Shown here piece after piece: positions 1 to 9,142 of a DNA stretch of 30,295 nucleotides; within the stretch, counting starts at the first letter, position 1, and each line of letters begins with the position of its first letter. The notes beneath the pieces are model-generated. The model saw nothing but the letters and a program-made list of their open reading frames with translations, ran no database searches and had not been told where the DNA came from. The position numbers and the translations under genes are program-made. The stretch is from Candidatus Nanopelagicales bacterium (lineage in GTDB: Bacteria > Actinomycetota > Actinomycetes > S36-B12): NCBI GenBank assembly GCA_030836325.1, contig JAURQC010000096.1, positions 1-30,295 of the forward strand. The letters run 5' to 3'.

Positions 1-1
1 C

Positions 2-1087
2 GAACACGTAGATGAGTGCTCTCGTGTTCCGGGTATGGAAGTTATTGGTGTTACGTCGCTTGCGCATGCAGTTGCCGTATTGACCGGAGAAGACCCTGGC
101 CTGAGGCACGACCCGGGGCGGGCGGTGCCTCGGGTTCGCGAGGAGCTGGATCTTGCCGATGTGATTGATCAAGTCGAAGGACGTCGGTGCCTGGAGATCG
201 CTGCAGCAGGTCGTCACAGTCTGGCGATGTTGGGGCCTCCCGGTGTAGGAAAAACTTTGCTCGCCGAGCGGCTACCGAGTCTTTTGCCGGATCTGACTGC
301 AGCGGAATCTGTCGATGTGATGGCGGTGCATGCGTTGGTGTCCAGCAGTGATGTGGTTACCGGAGAAGATGCTCGACCACCCTTTCAAGCGCCACACCAT
401 TCCTCGAGTCCCGCGGCGCTTCTCGGATCCGTTGGTGGTGGGTCTGTTCGTCCGGGATCTGTTTCGCTGGCGCATCGCGGAGTGCTGTTCTTGGACGAGG
501 CTCCTGAGTTTCCGCGCAACTCGTTGGAGGCGCTGCGTCAGCCGCTGGAAAGCGGTGTGGTGAGCCTGCACCGTGCCGGGTGGTCGGGAGAAGTTCCGGC
601 TGACTTCCAGTTGCTCTTGGCCGCAAACCCATGTCCGTGCGGCTACCGTCACGCGCCACCGCGCCTGCGTCGCCAGTGTTGCTGTCCGCGAACGGCAATC
701 AGTTCCTATGCGCAACGCATCTCCGGGCCACTGCTAGATCGAATTGATCTGCGAGTTCGACTCCAGCCTGTCCATGGAACCAATCGTGGTGAATCCAGCG
801 CAGTGGTGGCTGCTCGCGTGCGTGACGCCCGCGAGCGCGCGAGGCACCGCTGGGGCGGAACCAACGCGGCAGTTCCTGTTGCGACACTGATGGACGTTCC
901 GATGGGAGCGGATGCAACGGAGGTGATCAACGCCCATTTGCGAGACAGCGGTGGTATGCGCTCTACCCATCGTGTGGCCCGGGTGGCGTGGACCCTCGCG
1001 GACTTGGACCGTCGGGACGCACCACGAGCCGAGCATGTTCGCGAGGCAATCGAGTTGCACCAACCGCTTTGGGACGAGGTCACATGA
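2..1087 (+). CDS. comM: ComM/YifB family AAA+ ATPase (Mg-chelatase-like), 5' truncated by window edge
   Basis: C-terminal part of a ComM/YifB protein, a hexameric AAA+ helicase that in naturally transformable bacteria promotes branch migration when incoming DNA is integrated. The frame is open to the left edge (codons EHVDECSRVPG precede the first ATG at 35), and full-length homologues are about 500 residues, so the gene starts upstream. Numbering from the ATG at 35: Walker A GPPGVGKT at 67-74, Walker B VLFLDEAPEF at 150-159, and the family hallmark NPCPCG at 198-203, followed by a Cys-rich segment (RRQCCCPR). The C-terminal helical domain continues to the stop. The last four bases overlap the dprA start (ATGA), which indicates co-transcription and translational coupling. 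The comM-dprA pairing is standard in actinobacteria. Family assignment is secure; a role in competence for this organism is inference. Confidence 0.95.
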   Translation, partial: EHVDECSRVPGMEVIGVTSLAHAVAVLTGEDPGLRHDPGRAVPRVREELDLADVIDQVEGRRCLEIAAAGRHSLAMLGPPGVGKTLLAERLPSLLPDLTAAESVDVMAVHALVSSSDVVTGEDARPPFQAPHHSSSPAALLGSVGGGSVRPGSVSLAHRGVLFLDEAPEFPRNSLEALRQPLESGVVSLHRAGWSGEVPADFQLLLAANPCPCGYRHAPPRLRRQCCCPRTAISSYAQRISGPLLDRIDLRVRLQPVHGTNRGESSAVVAARVRDARERARHRWGGTNAAVPVATLMDVPMGADATEVINAHLRDSGGMRSTHRVARVAWTLADLDRRDAPRAEHVREAIELHQPLWDEVT

Positions 1088-2253
1088 AAGCCAAGAGTCC
1101 CGAAGCTGATCCGGACTGCGATGACAATCGCATCCAACGCCGAGCCCGGATCGCACTTGCCGCGGTTTGTGAACCTGGTGAGGCCGGTCTAGCGAACCTC
1201 ATTGACATGACGAGCCCGACCGCGACCGTCGCATCGCTTCTGGCTGGCCGGCGAACGTTGGTGCGAGTCCCACGTGCCGAAGCGATCGGACGCCGACTAG
1301 CCGCGCTCGATCTCGCGGCACTGATTGATCGAGGTGAGGAGATCGGCGCCCGCGTTGTGCTGCCGGGAGATCCGCAATGGCCCGGCAGGTTGGCCGATCT
1401 AGGAGCACACCGGCCTTTGGCTGTGTGGTGCTGGGGCGAAGCTAACCCACGCCTGCACACCGTCAGATCAGTCGCAATCGTGGGTGCGAGGGCCTGCACC
1501 CGTTACGGGGAATGGGTGGCCCGGGATTGGGCTGCGCAGTTGGCGAGCGAGCAGTTGAGTGTTATTTCCGGGGGTGCCTACGGCATCGACGCTGCTGCTC
1601 ATCGTGGAGCTCTGGCGGTGGAGGGTGTGACGATCTGCGTAGTTGCCGGCGGAGTCGACATGGCATACCCCCGCGGACACGAAGGGCTGTTCGCCGAGAT
1701 CGTTGAGCGCGGTGTGATCCTCAGCGAAGCACCGCTGGGTGAAACGGTGCGGCGGCGGCGATTCCTTACTCGTAACCGATTGATCGCTGCATTGGCTAAC
1801 GCCACCTGTGTGGTCGAGGCCGCGCGCCGCTCGGGATCGGCTAGGACGGCATCAAGCGCGGCTGAAATGAACCGCCCGGTTCTCGCGGTGCCTGGCCCCG
1901 TCACGTCAGAGACCTCTCAAGGCACACACCGCTTGATTCACGATGGCATCGCAACCCTCGCCGCAGACGTCAATGATGTTCGAACCGCCATCGACGGCAT
2001 GTTCGTGAGTCCGGATCCTGCCGATGGGCCCGACGCCGTCAGCGCATCAATGCGCGAGGTGCTCGATGTCCTGCCCAGTTCACAGACATCGTCGGCGGGG
2101 CTCCGCCTGGAGGATGTTGCGGTTCGCAGCGGCGCTTTAGCGCCCATTGCCCTTGAGCAGCTGGAGTGCGCTGAACGGATGGGACTGGTTGAGCGTCGAG
2201 GCACAGACGGGTGGGTCTTTCGGGCAACCCTCCAACGCGATGGGCGAGTCTGA
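1084..2253 (+). CDS. dprA: DNA-processing protein DprA (Smf)
   Basis: DprA binds incoming single-stranded DNA and loads RecA during natural transformation; it is also widespread in bacteria not known to be competent. The 389-residue protein has the Rossmann-like DprA core: VAIVGAR at 130-136, SGGAYGID at 162-169, AGGVDMAYPRGH at 188-199 and AVPGPV at 268-273. A C-terminal winged-helix-like region follows (about 340-385). The frame is open further upstream to 988, but the ATG at 1084 is preferred: it gives the usual family length and makes a 4-bp ATGA overlap with comM, with a purine-rich GGGACGAGG just upstream. It is followed after 35 bp by xerC on the same strand. Confidence 0.95.
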   Translation: MKAKSPEADPDCDDNRIQRRARIALAAVCEPGEAGLANLIDMTSPTATVASLLAGRRTLVRVPRAEAIGRRLAALDLAALIDRGEEIGARVVLPGDPQWPGRLADLGAHRPLAVWCWGEANPRLHTVRSVAIVGARACTRYGEWVARDWAAQLASEQLSVISGGAYGIDAAAHRGALAVEGVTICVVAGGVDMAYPRGHEGLFAEIVERGVILSEAPLGETVRRRRFLTRNRLIAALANATCVVEAARRSGSARTASSAAEMNRPVLAVPGPVTSETSQGTHRLIHDGIATLAADVNDVRTAIDGMFVSPDPADGPDAVSASMREVLDVLPSSQTSSAGLRLEDVAVRSGALAPIALEQLECAERMGLVERRGTDGWVFRATLQRDGRV

Positions 2254-2288
2254 CGCGTCATCGCCATTGACATTGCCACCATGGGCAG

Positions 2289-3203
2289 GTGAGCGATTCG
2301 ATACCTGCGGCCTGGCAGGAGTCCATCGACGGATTCGCTCGCCATTTGCGCGACGAGCGGAATCGAAGTGCGCACACCGTCCGTGCCTATTTGTCGGACG
2401 TGGGCGATCTGATGTCCTTTTGTCTTGCTCGTGGGGTGGAAACACCTGCCGACCTTGCACTCACCACCCTTCGTGCCTGGTTAGCCGCTGCGACCCAGAC
2501 GGGCTTGTCGCGATCGACTATCGCCCGGCGCGCAGCCTCCGCTCGAGGCTTCACCGCGTGGTGCACCCGGCAGGGTGTCTGCAGCAACGATCCGGGACAT
2601 CGTCTGGTCAGCCCGAGGGTTGGCACCCACATGCCCACGGTGCTTGACCAAAACCAAGCGCTGCAGGTTGTCGAGTTCGCGTCCCGGCACGACGGCTCAC
2701 CGGTGGCAGCGCGAGATCACGCAATCCTCGAGGTCCTCTACGGCACAGCGATTCGTGTGTCTGAGCTCTGCGGCTTGGATGTCGACGATGTTGACGACGG
2801 CAACCGGACGCTGCGCGTTCTAGGTAAGGGTGGCAAGGAACGCACGGTTCCCTTTGGGCTTCCCGCGGTGCGGGCCTTGGAAGCGTGGCGCCGGGTGCGT
2901 GGTGACTTGGCTGAACCATCGGTGCATGCACTGTTCGTGGGTGAACGGGGCCTGCGCATCGACCCTCGAATGGTGCGGTCCATTGTTCGCAGGGCCAGCG
3001 ACGCCGCCGGCGTTCCGATGGTTGGCCCGCACGCGATGCGGCACAGCGCCGCAACGCACGTTCTTGAAGGCGGCGCCGATCTGCGGTCGGTACAAGAACT
3101 CCTCGGTCACGCGAACCTGGCCACCACCCAGCGGTACACCCACGTGTCGGTGGAACGTTTGCGAAGCACGTTCGAGCAAGCCCATCCGCGGTCAGGGAAC
3201 TAG
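2289..3203 (+). CDS. xerC: Site-specific tyrosine recombinase XerC
   Basis: Xer-type tyrosine recombinase that resolves chromosome dimers at dif together with XerD. The 304-residue protein has an N-terminal SAM-like core-binding domain (about 8-100) and a C-terminal catalytic domain. All catalytic residues are visible: R156 (TAIRVSEL), K180 (LGKGGKER), H248 and R251 (HAMRHSAATH), H274 (LGHANLATTQ) and the nucleophile Y283 (RYTHV). The start is a GTG with GGGCAGG overlapping just 5' of it. Position after dprA and before rpsB is the normal actinobacterial location of xerC, which argues against an integrase of a mobile element. Its 3' end overlaps the convergent M23-family gene by 12 bp. Confidence 0.93.
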   Translation: MSDSIPAAWQESIDGFARHLRDERNRSAHTVRAYLSDVGDLMSFCLARGVETPADLALTTLRAWLAAATQTGLSRSTIARRAASARGFTAWCTRQGVCSNDPGHRLVSPRVGTHMPTVLDQNQALQVVEFASRHDGSPVAARDHAILEVLYGTAIRVSELCGLDVDDVDDGNRTLRVLGKGGKERTVPFGLPAVRALEAWRRVRGDLAEPSVHALFVGERGLRIDPRMVRSIVRRASDAAGVPMVGPHAMRHSAATHVLEGGADLRSVQELLGHANLATTQRYTHVSVERLRSTFEQAHPRSGN

Positions 3204-3737
3204 CGGCTTGAGCACCGGTTGCTGCTGAATCCACCCTCGAGGGTCCACATACGGATCGGTCATTGCGTCTCTGGCTTCCCACGCTGGTCGCTTCAGTCCC
3301 AGGTGCAGGCAGGGCCGAACGCAATGCTTCGAGCCCTCCACCACGGCTCCAAGGCGGTCCCCAGGTGACACGACTGCTCCGACCTCAACTGAGGCCTTGA
3401 CCGGTTGATATGTCGACCTCAGCCACGACCTGGGATGTTCCACGCTGACGGTCGGTGTCCCGGCCACGTCACCAACGAATGCCACCCGCCCTGGGCCGAT
3501 CGCGCGAACGCTCGATCCGGCAGGGGCGGAGAAGTCCACGCCACGGTGGCCGGGGGCGAATCGATTGTGCGGGCGCTCGAAGGCCTGGACTACGGCGGTC
3601 CAGCCGGAGGCCAGGGGAGTGACCCAATTCCCGGAGGGGGACCCGGCGGCCAGCGCTGCGGCGGTCAGGAGGGAAATCGTCGTCGTCCACATGCAAAGCA
3701 GGCTCACCCGAGTGAGGGATCGACCACCAGACCTCAC
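3192..3737 (-). CDS. Secreted M23 (LytM)-like peptidoglycan endopeptidase family protein, catalytic motif variant
   Basis: Exported protein of the M23 zinc-peptidase fold. With the GTG start at 3737 the 181-residue product has a basic n-region (RSGGRSLTR) and a hydrophobic stretch (about 11-31) ending in ALAAG, a plausible Sec signal peptide. An ATG at codon 16 is the alternative start. The mature part carries the first zinc-ligand motif HRGVDFSAP (H64, D68) and [21 protein letters not shown]. However, the usual 'Y-x-H' catalytic His position reads STYQPV, and the usual H-x-H motif reads CLHLGL (C143, H145). The metal ligands therefore look present while both catalytic-type histidines are replaced. 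My recollection is that M23 proteins beside rpsB in other actinobacteria carry a similar H-C...C-L-H pattern. It may be a regulator or binder of wall hydrolases rather than a hydrolase. It is convergent with xerC and divergent from rpsB. Confidence 0.82.
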   Translation of the reverse strand: MRSGGRSLTRVSLLCMWTTTISLLTAAALAAGSPSGNWVTPLASGWTAVVQAFERPHNRFAPGHRGVDFSAPAGSSVRAIGPGRVAFVGDVAGTPTVSVEHPRSWLRSTYQPVKASVEVGAVVSPGDRLGAVVEGSKHCVRPCLHLGLKRPAWEARDAMTDPYVDPRGWIQQQPVLKPLVP

Positions 3738-4010
3738 CTGAGTCTGGGGATGAACAGCACGGGGACTGTGGACGAGCCCTGTGCGATGGGCGAAGTCCCC
3801 GGCCCCCTACACTTGGCAGGCTTCCTACGGGAAGACATATTTCGCGCGGCCTTCAGCGGTGCCCAGCACCGCCGACACGCTCGACGGTCCCACCTCGGTG
3901 GGCGGGCAGGTCGAGGTCGCCAGGGGTTCACCCGCCGGGTGGACCGACAACCGCACGCGGTGGGCAACTACCGCATACGGGCGCGCGCGCCCTTGAGAAG
4001 GAGAACGACC
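3738..4010 (+). promoter_or_regulatory. rpsB upstream/leader region with candidate promoter and leader hairpin
   Basis: This 273-bp gap, the largest in the window, separates the divergent M23 gene from rpsB and must hold the rpsB promoter. A candidate -10 of actinobacterial TAnnnT form, TACACT, lies at 3808-3813; I see no convincing -35. A 9-bp stem with a 3-nt loop occurs at 3925-3945 (GGTTCACCC, loop GCC, GGGTGGACC, one G-T wobble). A strong Shine-Dalgarno AAGGAG at 3998-4003 sits 7 nt before the rpsB ATG. The coding frame of rpsB is open upstream to 3405, but that extension has no S2 similarity and is not translated product. Confidence 0.5.
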
Positions 4011-4868
4011 ATGGCCGTCGTCACGATGCGCCAGCTGCTGGAAAGCGGTGTCCACTTCGGACACCAGACCCGTCGCTGGAACCCCAAGATGAAGCGCTTC
4101 ATTTTCACTGAGCGCAATGGCATCTACATCATTGATCTGCAGCAGTCGCTTTCGTACATCGATCGCGCCTACGAGTACGTCAAGGAAACCGTCGCGCACG
4201 GCGGTTCCATCATGTTCGTCGGCACCAAGAAGCAGGGCCAAGAGGCGATCGCTGAGCAGGCGAATCGCGTGGGCATGCCCTACGTCAACCAGCGCTGGCT
4301 CGGCGGAATGCTCACTAACTTCAACACCGTGCACAAGCGTCTCCAGCGCCTCAAGGAGCTCGAGGAGATCGACTTTGACGACGTCGCAGGTTCTGGTCTG
4401 ACCAAGAAGGAACTCCTCATGATGCGTCGTGAGAAGGAAAAGCTCGAGCGCACTCTCGGTGGTATCCGCGACATGGCCAAGATCCCAAGCGCCATTTGGG
4501 TCGTGGACACCAAGAAGGAGCACATCGCCGTCGGCGAGGCGCACAAGCTCGGCATCCCGGTCATTGCGGTGCTGGACACCAACTGCGATCCCGACGAGGT
4601 CGATTTCCCGATTCCGGGCAACGACGACGCCATTCGCTCGGTCGCTCTTCTAACCCGAGTGATGGCCGATGCGGTCGCCGAGGGCCTCATGGCACGCGCG
4701 GGTGCGGGCAGCACCGAGGGTGCCGCCGAAGAGCCGCTGGCCGAGTGGGAGCGTGAGCTTCTCGCCGGAGAGGGTGCCGCCGACGAGGCGGCAGCTGCGG
4801 CCGACACGGCCGTCGTCGTTCAGGCAAGCCCCGAGGCAAGCCCCGAGGCAAGCCCCGAACAGGCCTAG
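4011..4868 (+). CDS. rpsB: 30S ribosomal protein S2
   Basis: Ribosomal protein S2 of the small subunit, 285 residues. The N-terminus [20 protein letters not shown], the motifs [11 protein letters not shown] and [12 protein letters not shown], and the region around [23 protein letters not shown] are classic S2. The start is fixed by AAGGAG 7 nt upstream of the ATG. The protein ends in an acidic, Ala/Glu-rich tail after about residue 235. The tail finishes with three tandem ASPE units encoded by a 12-bp DNA repeat, a low-complexity extension of the kind seen in actinobacterial S2. It is followed 81 bp later by tsf, the conserved rpsB-tsf pair. Confidence 0.98.
   Translation: MAVVTMRQLLESGVHFGHQTRRWNPKMKRFIFTERNGIYIIDLQQSLSYIDRAYEYVKETVAHGGSIMFVGTKKQGQEAIAEQANRVGMPYVNQRWLGGMLTNFNTVHKRLQRLKELEEIDFDDVAGSGLTKKELLMMRREKEKLERTLGGIRDMAKIPSAIWVVDTKKEHIAVGEAHKLGIPVIAVLDTNCDPDEVDFPIPGNDDAIRSVALLTRVMADAVAEGLMARAGAGSTEGAAEEPLAEWERELLAGEGAADEAAAAADTAVVVQASPEASPEASPEQA
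4824..4859 (+). repeat. Three tandem 12-bp repeats in the rpsB 3' end
   Basis: The unit GCAAGCCCCGAG occurs at 4824-4835 and 4836-4847, and with the last base changed to A at 4848-4859. It encodes Ala-Ser-Pro-Glu three times in frame at the S2 C-terminus. Near-identical nucleotides, not just amino acids, suggest recent slippage expansion. Confidence 0.9.
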
Positions 4869-4949
4869 TTCGGCACCTAGCGCCGGACGGGCAGCGTTCT
4901 ACCCGCCCATACGAACAACCCCGCACGACCTAAGAGCAGAAGGAAGCTG

Positions 4950-5768
4950 ATGGCAACGATTACCGCTGCTGACGTTAAGCGGCTCCGCGAGATGACCTCC
5001 GCGGGAATGATGGAGTGCAAGAAGGCTCTCGAGGAGAGCGACGGCGATTTCGACAAGGCCGTCGAGGCTTTGCGCATCTCGGGTGCAGCCAAGGCTGCCA
5101 AGCGAGGTGCCGAGCGAACAGCGTCCAATGGTGTTGTTGCCGCGATCGACAACACCATGGTTGAGGTTCTTTGTGAGACCGACTTCGTCGCCAAGGGCGA
5201 GGAGTTCCAGGCGCTTGCAGGAACCCTGGCCAAGGCTGCCTTCGACGGCCAGGTCGCTGACCGTGATGCACTCCTGGCATCCACCCTCGACACCGGCAAC
5301 ACCGTCGAGGACACCGTCGCCGAGATGGCCGGCGTAATCGGCGAAAAAATCGAGCTCGGTCGCGTGGTCACTGTTCAGGCTCCCGCAACGACGTACCTGC
5401 ACCGCCGCGCCTCGGACCTGCCCCCGCAGGTTGGCGTCCTTGTGGCCTACGACGGCGACGAGGAAGCAGCCAAGGGTGTGGCTATGCAGATCGCCGCGAT
5501 GCGCCCGCAGTTCCTCACGCGCGACGAAGTGCCAGCGGAGACAGTCGAAAACGAGCGACGCATCGCCGAGACTGCAGCCAAGGAAGAGGGCAAGCCCGAG
5601 CAGGCCATCCCCAAGATCGTCGAGGGGCGGGTAAACGCATTCTTCAAGGACAACGTCCTACTTGAGCAGCCAAGCGTGGTAGATAACAAGAAGTCCGTGA
5701 CGGATGTCCTGGCAGAAACCGGCACAACTATTCGCGCTTTCGCTAGGTTCGAGCCCGGCCAGGCGTAG
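4950..5768 (+). CDS. tsf: Elongation factor Ts
   Basis: EF-Ts, the guanine-nucleotide exchange factor that recycles EF-Tu-GDP. The 272-residue protein starts [20 protein letters not shown] and continues [22 protein letters not shown], the UBA-like N-terminal domain that contacts EF-Tu. [12 protein letters not shown] follows near residues 74-85, then two core subdomains (TYLHRR...GVLVAYDG). The ATG is preceded by AAGGAAG a few bases upstream. It lies between rpsB and pyrH, 20 bp before the latter, in the expected translation-gene operon. Length and motifs are normal and nothing is missing. Confidence 0.98.
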   Translation: MATITAADVKRLREMTSAGMMECKKALEESDGDFDKAVEALRISGAAKAAKRGAERTASNGVVAAIDNTMVEVLCETDFVAKGEEFQALAGTLAKAAFDGQVADRDALLASTLDTGNTVEDTVAEMAGVIGEKIELGRVVTVQAPATTYLHRRASDLPPQVGVLVAYDGDEEAAKGVAMQIAAMRPQFLTRDEVPAETVENERRIAETAAKEEGKPEQAIPKIVEGRVNAFFKDNVLLEQPSVVDNKKSVTDVLAETGTTIRAFARFEPGQA

Positions 5769-5788
5769 TCGAGCGAAGGGGAAGGCTC

Positions 5789-6580
5789 ATGGATCGGTCC
5801 AAGGCATCGGAGCCGGTTCAGCCTTCCCTTGAAGGCACGATCGAAACCTGGCCCCAGGCGCCCGAAGGCGGGTGGAAGCGGGTCCTGCTTAAGTTGAGCG
5901 GGGAGGCCTTCGCCGGTGGTGGGGGCCTAGGTGTCGACCCCGATGTCGTCGCCTCCATCGCTCGCCAGATTGTCGACGTTGTTCGATCGGGCACGGAAGT
6001 TGCCGTCGTCATTGGCGGCGGAAACTACTTCCGAGGCGCACAATTGTCCGAACGCGGTATGGAACGCGCTCGGGCCGACTACATGGGCATGCTCGGCACC
6101 GTCATGAATTGTTTGGCGTTGCAGGACTTCTGCGAGAAGGTCGGACTCGATACTCGCGTGCAGACCGCGATCACCATGGGTCAGGTTGCTGAGCCCTACG
6201 TTCCACGTCGTGCCATGCGCCATCTGGATAAGGGCCGAGTAGTGATCTTCGGAGCAGGGCTTGGGCAGCCGTACTTCTCCACCGACACCACCGCAGCGCA
6301 GCGGGCGCTCGAAGTCGGTGCCGAGGTTGTTTTGATGGCCAAGGGTGTGGACGGGGTCTATGACGACGACCCCCGTACCAACCCCAATGCGGTTCGCTAC
6401 GAGCAGTTGAGTTACGACGACGTTTTGTCCCAGGGCTTGAAGGTGGCCGATGCCACGGCTATCAGCCTGTGTCGGGATAACGATCTGCCCATTGTCGTGT
6501 TCAACCTTCTGGTCGAAGGCAACATCGCTCGCGCATCCCGTGGCGAGCGAATCGGCACGTTAGTCTCATCGGAAACCTAA
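5789..6580 (+). CDS. pyrH: UMP kinase
   Basis: Bacterial UMP kinase of the amino acid kinase fold, converting UMP + ATP to UDP + ADP in pyrimidine nucleotide synthesis. The 263-residue protein has a roughly 28-residue N-terminal extension before the core begins at [13 protein letters not shown]. Recognisable motifs are [11 protein letters not shown], the segment [12 protein letters not shown], and [23 protein letters not shown] for substrate binding. [13 protein letters not shown] is the C-terminal nucleotide-site motif. A GGGGAAGG sequence precedes the ATG. N-terminal extensions of this kind occur in actinobacterial PyrH. The following frr gene begins 9 bp after its stop, with frr's ribosome binding site overlapping the pyrH TAA. 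Confidence 0.97.
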   Translation: MDRSKASEPVQPSLEGTIETWPQAPEGGWKRVLLKLSGEAFAGGGGLGVDPDVVASIARQIVDVVRSGTEVAVVIGGGNYFRGAQLSERGMERARADYMGMLGTVMNCLALQDFCEKVGLDTRVQTAITMGQVAEPYVPRRAMRHLDKGRVVIFGAGLGQPYFSTDTTAAQRALEVGAEVVLMAKGVDGVYDDDPRTNPNAVRYEQLSYDDVLSQGLKVADATAISLCRDNDLPIVVFNLLVEGNIARASRGERIGTLVSSET

Positions 6581-6589
6581 GGAGCACCT

Positions 6590-7156
6590 GTGAGCGAAGA
6601 GATCGAGATGATCCTTCTCGAGGCCACCGAGAAGATGGACAAGGCGATCGAGGTCGCACGCGAGGATTTCGCGACGATCCGAACGGGTCGAGCCAACGCC
6701 GCGATGTTCAACAAGATCGTTGTTGACTATTACGGAACGGCCACTCCGCTCAACCAGTTGGCCTCGTTCCAGGTGCCTGAGGCCCGGATGATCGTCATCA
6801 GCCCGTACGACAAGGGCGCAACAGCCGAGATCGAAAAAGCGCTGCGCGACAGCGATTTGGGCATCAACCCGAATACCGACGGGGCGATCATTCGCGTCGT
6901 CCTTCCCGAACTCACCGAAGAGCGACGCAAGGAATACATCAAGATGGCCCGGTCCAAGGCTGAGGACAGCAGGATCTCGGTGCGCAACATTCGTCGTCAT
7001 GCCAAGGAGGCCCTCGACAAGCTCCAAAAGGACGGCGACGCTGGTGAGGATGATGTCCGTCGCGCTGAGAAGCAGCTGGATGACGTCACCCATAAGCACG
7101 TTGAGCACATCGATGAGGTCCTCAAGCACAAAGAAGCCGAACTGCTCGAGGTCTGA
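6590..7156 (+). CDS. frr: Ribosome recycling factor
   Basis: RRF acts with EF-G to split post-termination ribosomes. The 188-residue product (family usual about 185) contains the hallmark region EDFATIRTGRANAAMFNKIVVDYYGT near residues 23-48. It also contains IVISPYDK, LGINPNTDGAIIRVVLPELTEERRKEYIK and the basic helix RISVRNIRRHAKEALDKLQKD. The start is a GTG at 6590 preceded by AAGGAG (6579-6584), which overlaps the pyrH stop codon. It is separated from cdsA by one base. Confidence 0.97.
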   Translation: MSEEIEMILLEATEKMDKAIEVAREDFATIRTGRANAAMFNKIVVDYYGTATPLNQLASFQVPEARMIVISPYDKGATAEIEKALRDSDLGINPNTDGAIIRVVLPELTEERRKEYIKMARSKAEDSRISVRNIRRHAKEALDKLQKDGDAGEDDVRRAEKQLDDVTHKHVEHIDEVLKHKEAELLEV

Positions 7157-7157
7157 C

Positions 7158-8027
7158 GTGGAGAACTCGTCCGGTGGCGATCGGGACGGGAAGCGTTCTT
7201 CCCGCACAGGACGCAACCTCCCCGCCGCCGTCGCATCAGGGGTGATCCTCGCGGCAATCGTTATTGCCAGCTTGTTTACCTATAAGGCGCTCTTTGGCGT
7301 CGTTGTGATCATTGCCCTCGGCGTGGCAATGCGCGAAATGATCCAGGCCTTCGCCACACGCGACATCAAGATCGCGCGCGTCCCGGCGTACGGCGCGGTG
7401 GTCTTGTTGCCCACCGTGGCCTACCTCGCTGGACCCATCTGGCAGTTGGTTGCAACCGGCGCGGTGCTGCTGCTGGCAATGCTGTGGCGCATTCGTCGTG
7501 GCGTGGATGGTTATGTCCGAGACATCACGGCGTCGTTCTTTGTCATCGCCTATCTGCCGTTCATGGCCGGCTTCTTGATGTTAACCCTGGCTGCCGACGA
7601 CGGTCCGTGGCGCGTCGTCGTGTTCATTTTGCTAACAATCTCCAACGACATCGGCGGCTACTTCGCCGGCATTTTCTACGGCAAGCACCCGATCGCCGCG
7701 TCGATCAGTCCGAAAAAGTCCTGGGAGGGATTTGCCGGATCGGTGGTAATGCAGTGCACAGTCGGTGCCTTGTCGTTCGTGTTCCTTCTTAATGCTGCTT
7801 GGTGGCAGGGGGTCATCGCCGGCCTGATTCTGGCCATTACGGCAACAGGTGGTGACTTCGCTGAGAGCGCGATCAAGCGTGACCTCGGAATTAAGGACAT
7901 GGGCTCGTTCCTGCCCGGACACGGCGGCATGATGGACCGGCTTGACTCCTTGATCCCGAACGCCTTCGCTTCTTGGGCGATCTTCACTGTATTCCTCGGT
8001 GCCAGCTTCACGGGGGCGAGCCTGTAA
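7158..8027 (+). CDS. cdsA: Phosphatidate cytidylyltransferase (CDP-diglyceride synthase)
   Basis: Integral membrane enzyme making CDP-diacylglycerol from phosphatidic acid and CTP, the branch point for phospholipid synthesis. The 289-residue product has a polar N-terminal tail of about 25 residues followed by multiple hydrophobic segments, beginning [18 protein letters not shown] and [13 protein letters not shown]. The family signature is present near the C-terminus: [21 protein letters not shown] followed by MMDRLDS, with the conserved Lys-Asp and the metal-binding Asp. The GTG at 7158, one base after the frr stop, is chosen because the upstream in-frame extension lies inside frr. Its TAA shares a base with the rlmN ATG (TAATG). 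Confidence 0.95.
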   Translation: MENSSGGDRDGKRSSRTGRNLPAAVASGVILAAIVIASLFTYKALFGVVVIIALGVAMREMIQAFATRDIKIARVPAYGAVVLLPTVAYLAGPIWQLVATGAVLLLAMLWRIRRGVDGYVRDITASFFVIAYLPFMAGFLMLTLAADDGPWRVVVFILLTISNDIGGYFAGIFYGKHPIAASISPKKSWEGFAGSVVMQCTVGALSFVFLLNAAWWQGVIAGLILAITATGGDFAESAIKRDLGIKDMGSFLPGHGGMMDRLDSLIPNAFASWAIFTVFLGASFTGASL

Positions 8028-9118
8028 TGGTCGATCTAGTCCTCGAGGCACCCCAACGTGGGAAGCCGCCGAAGCATCTGTTGGATCTGTCCCGCGTTGA
8101 GCGTCGCGAGGCGATGGCTGAACTCGGCCTGCCGGCCTTTCGTGCCGATCAGGTATCGACACATCTCTTTACACACCTGCAAGACGATCCGCATCAATGG
8201 ACGGATATTTCCGCCACGGACCGCAGCAAACTGACAGGGCTATTGCCCGACCTCCTTGAGCCGGTGCGAACCCTCACGTGTGACGACGGCACCACCGTCA
8301 AGACCCTGTACAAGTTGCACGACGGATCACTCGTCGAGTCGGTCTTGATGCGTTACCCGGACCGCGTGACGATGTGCATCTCCTCGCAGGCGGGGTGCGG
8401 GATGAACTGCCCGTTCTGCGCCACCGGTCAAGCTGGTTTGACGAGGAACTTATCGACCGCGGAGATCGTGGAGCAGGTTCTCGCCGGAGCGCGTGCACTA
8501 GCCAAGGACGAAATCCCTGGCGGCCCGGGTCGAGTGAGCAACGTCGTGTTCATGGGTATGGGTGAGCCGCTCGCGAACTACCGCACCGTAGTGGCAGCCC
8601 TGCACCGGCTGATCGATCCAGCACCGGAGGGGCTGGGCATGAGTGCTCGTGGAGTGACCGTGTCCACCGTTGGCTTAGTGCCGCGCATCAAGCAGCTTGC
8701 TGAGGAGGGCATGCCGGTGACGTTGGCGGTGTCGCTGCACGCCCCCGATGATCACTTACGCGACACGCTGGTGCCGATCAACAACCGCTGGAAGGTGTCC
8801 GAGGTTCTCGACGCAGCGTGGTACTACGTTGAACAGACGGGTCGGCGCGTGAGTATCGAATATGCCCTGATCAAGGACATCAACGATCAACGCTGGCGAG
8901 CCGAACTACTCGGCGAGATGCTCGCCGGACACCTGGTGCACGTGAACCTGATTCCACTCAATCCCACCCCAGGCTCAAAGTGGACGGCGTCCACGCCGCA
9001 GGCCGAGCGCGAATTCGTCCAGGCCCTGCGTGAGGAGGGTGTACGCGTTACCGTCCGCGACACTCGCGGGCGCGAAATTGATGGAGCCTGCGGGCAGTTG
9101 GCGGCCCTCGAAGACTGA
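8027..9118 (+). CDS. rlmN: Dual-specificity 23S rRNA/tRNA adenine C2 methyltransferase RlmN
   Basis: Radical SAM enzyme that methylates C2 of A2503 in 23S rRNA and A37 of some tRNAs. In the 363-residue protein the 4Fe-4S motif CGMNCPFC gives C124, C128 and C131. The methyl-carrying and resolving cysteines are C117 (TMCISSQAG) and C355 (DGACGQL). [11 protein letters not shown] is the SAM-contacting segment. The frame is open upstream, but the ATG at 8027 overlapping the cdsA stop by one base gives the standard N-terminus. The usual actinobacterial neighbour dxr does not follow; the locus instead switches to accessory catabolic genes here. Confidence 0.96.
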   Translation: MVDLVLEAPQRGKPPKHLLDLSRVERREAMAELGLPAFRADQVSTHLFTHLQDDPHQWTDISATDRSKLTGLLPDLLEPVRTLTCDDGTTVKTLYKLHDGSLVESVLMRYPDRVTMCISSQAGCGMNCPFCATGQAGLTRNLSTAEIVEQVLAGARALAKDEIPGGPGRVSNVVFMGMGEPLANYRTVVAALHRLIDPAPEGLGMSARGVTVSTVGLVPRIKQLAEEGMPVTLAVSLHAPDDHLRDTLVPINNRWKVSEVLDAAWYYVEQTGRRVSIEYALIKDINDQRWRAELLGEMLAGHLVHVNLIPLNPTPGSKWTASTPQAEREFVQALREEGVRVTVRDTRGREIDGACGQLAALED

Positions 9119-9142
9119 TTGGCCCGTCCACTGGCGTCCACC

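Noticed and set aside
2289..3203. Phage or integrative-element integrase
   Set aside because: Position between dprA and rpsB and XerC-like length and motifs indicate the housekeeping recombinase; no att-like repeats or phage genes are nearby.
2608..3324. 238-codon antisense frame over xerC
   Set aside because: Arg/Pro-rich shadow translation without motifs; xerC carries all catalytic residues on the plus strand.
3405..4010. Upstream in-frame extension of rpsB (about 200 codons)
   Set aside because: No S2 similarity, overlaps the M23 gene on the other strand, and the AAGGAG-ATG at 4011 fits the universal S2 N-terminus.
4869..4949. Attenuator or terminator between rpsB and tsf
   Set aside because: Only short imperfect stems (for example CGGG with CCCG) and no T-run; nothing strong enough to call.
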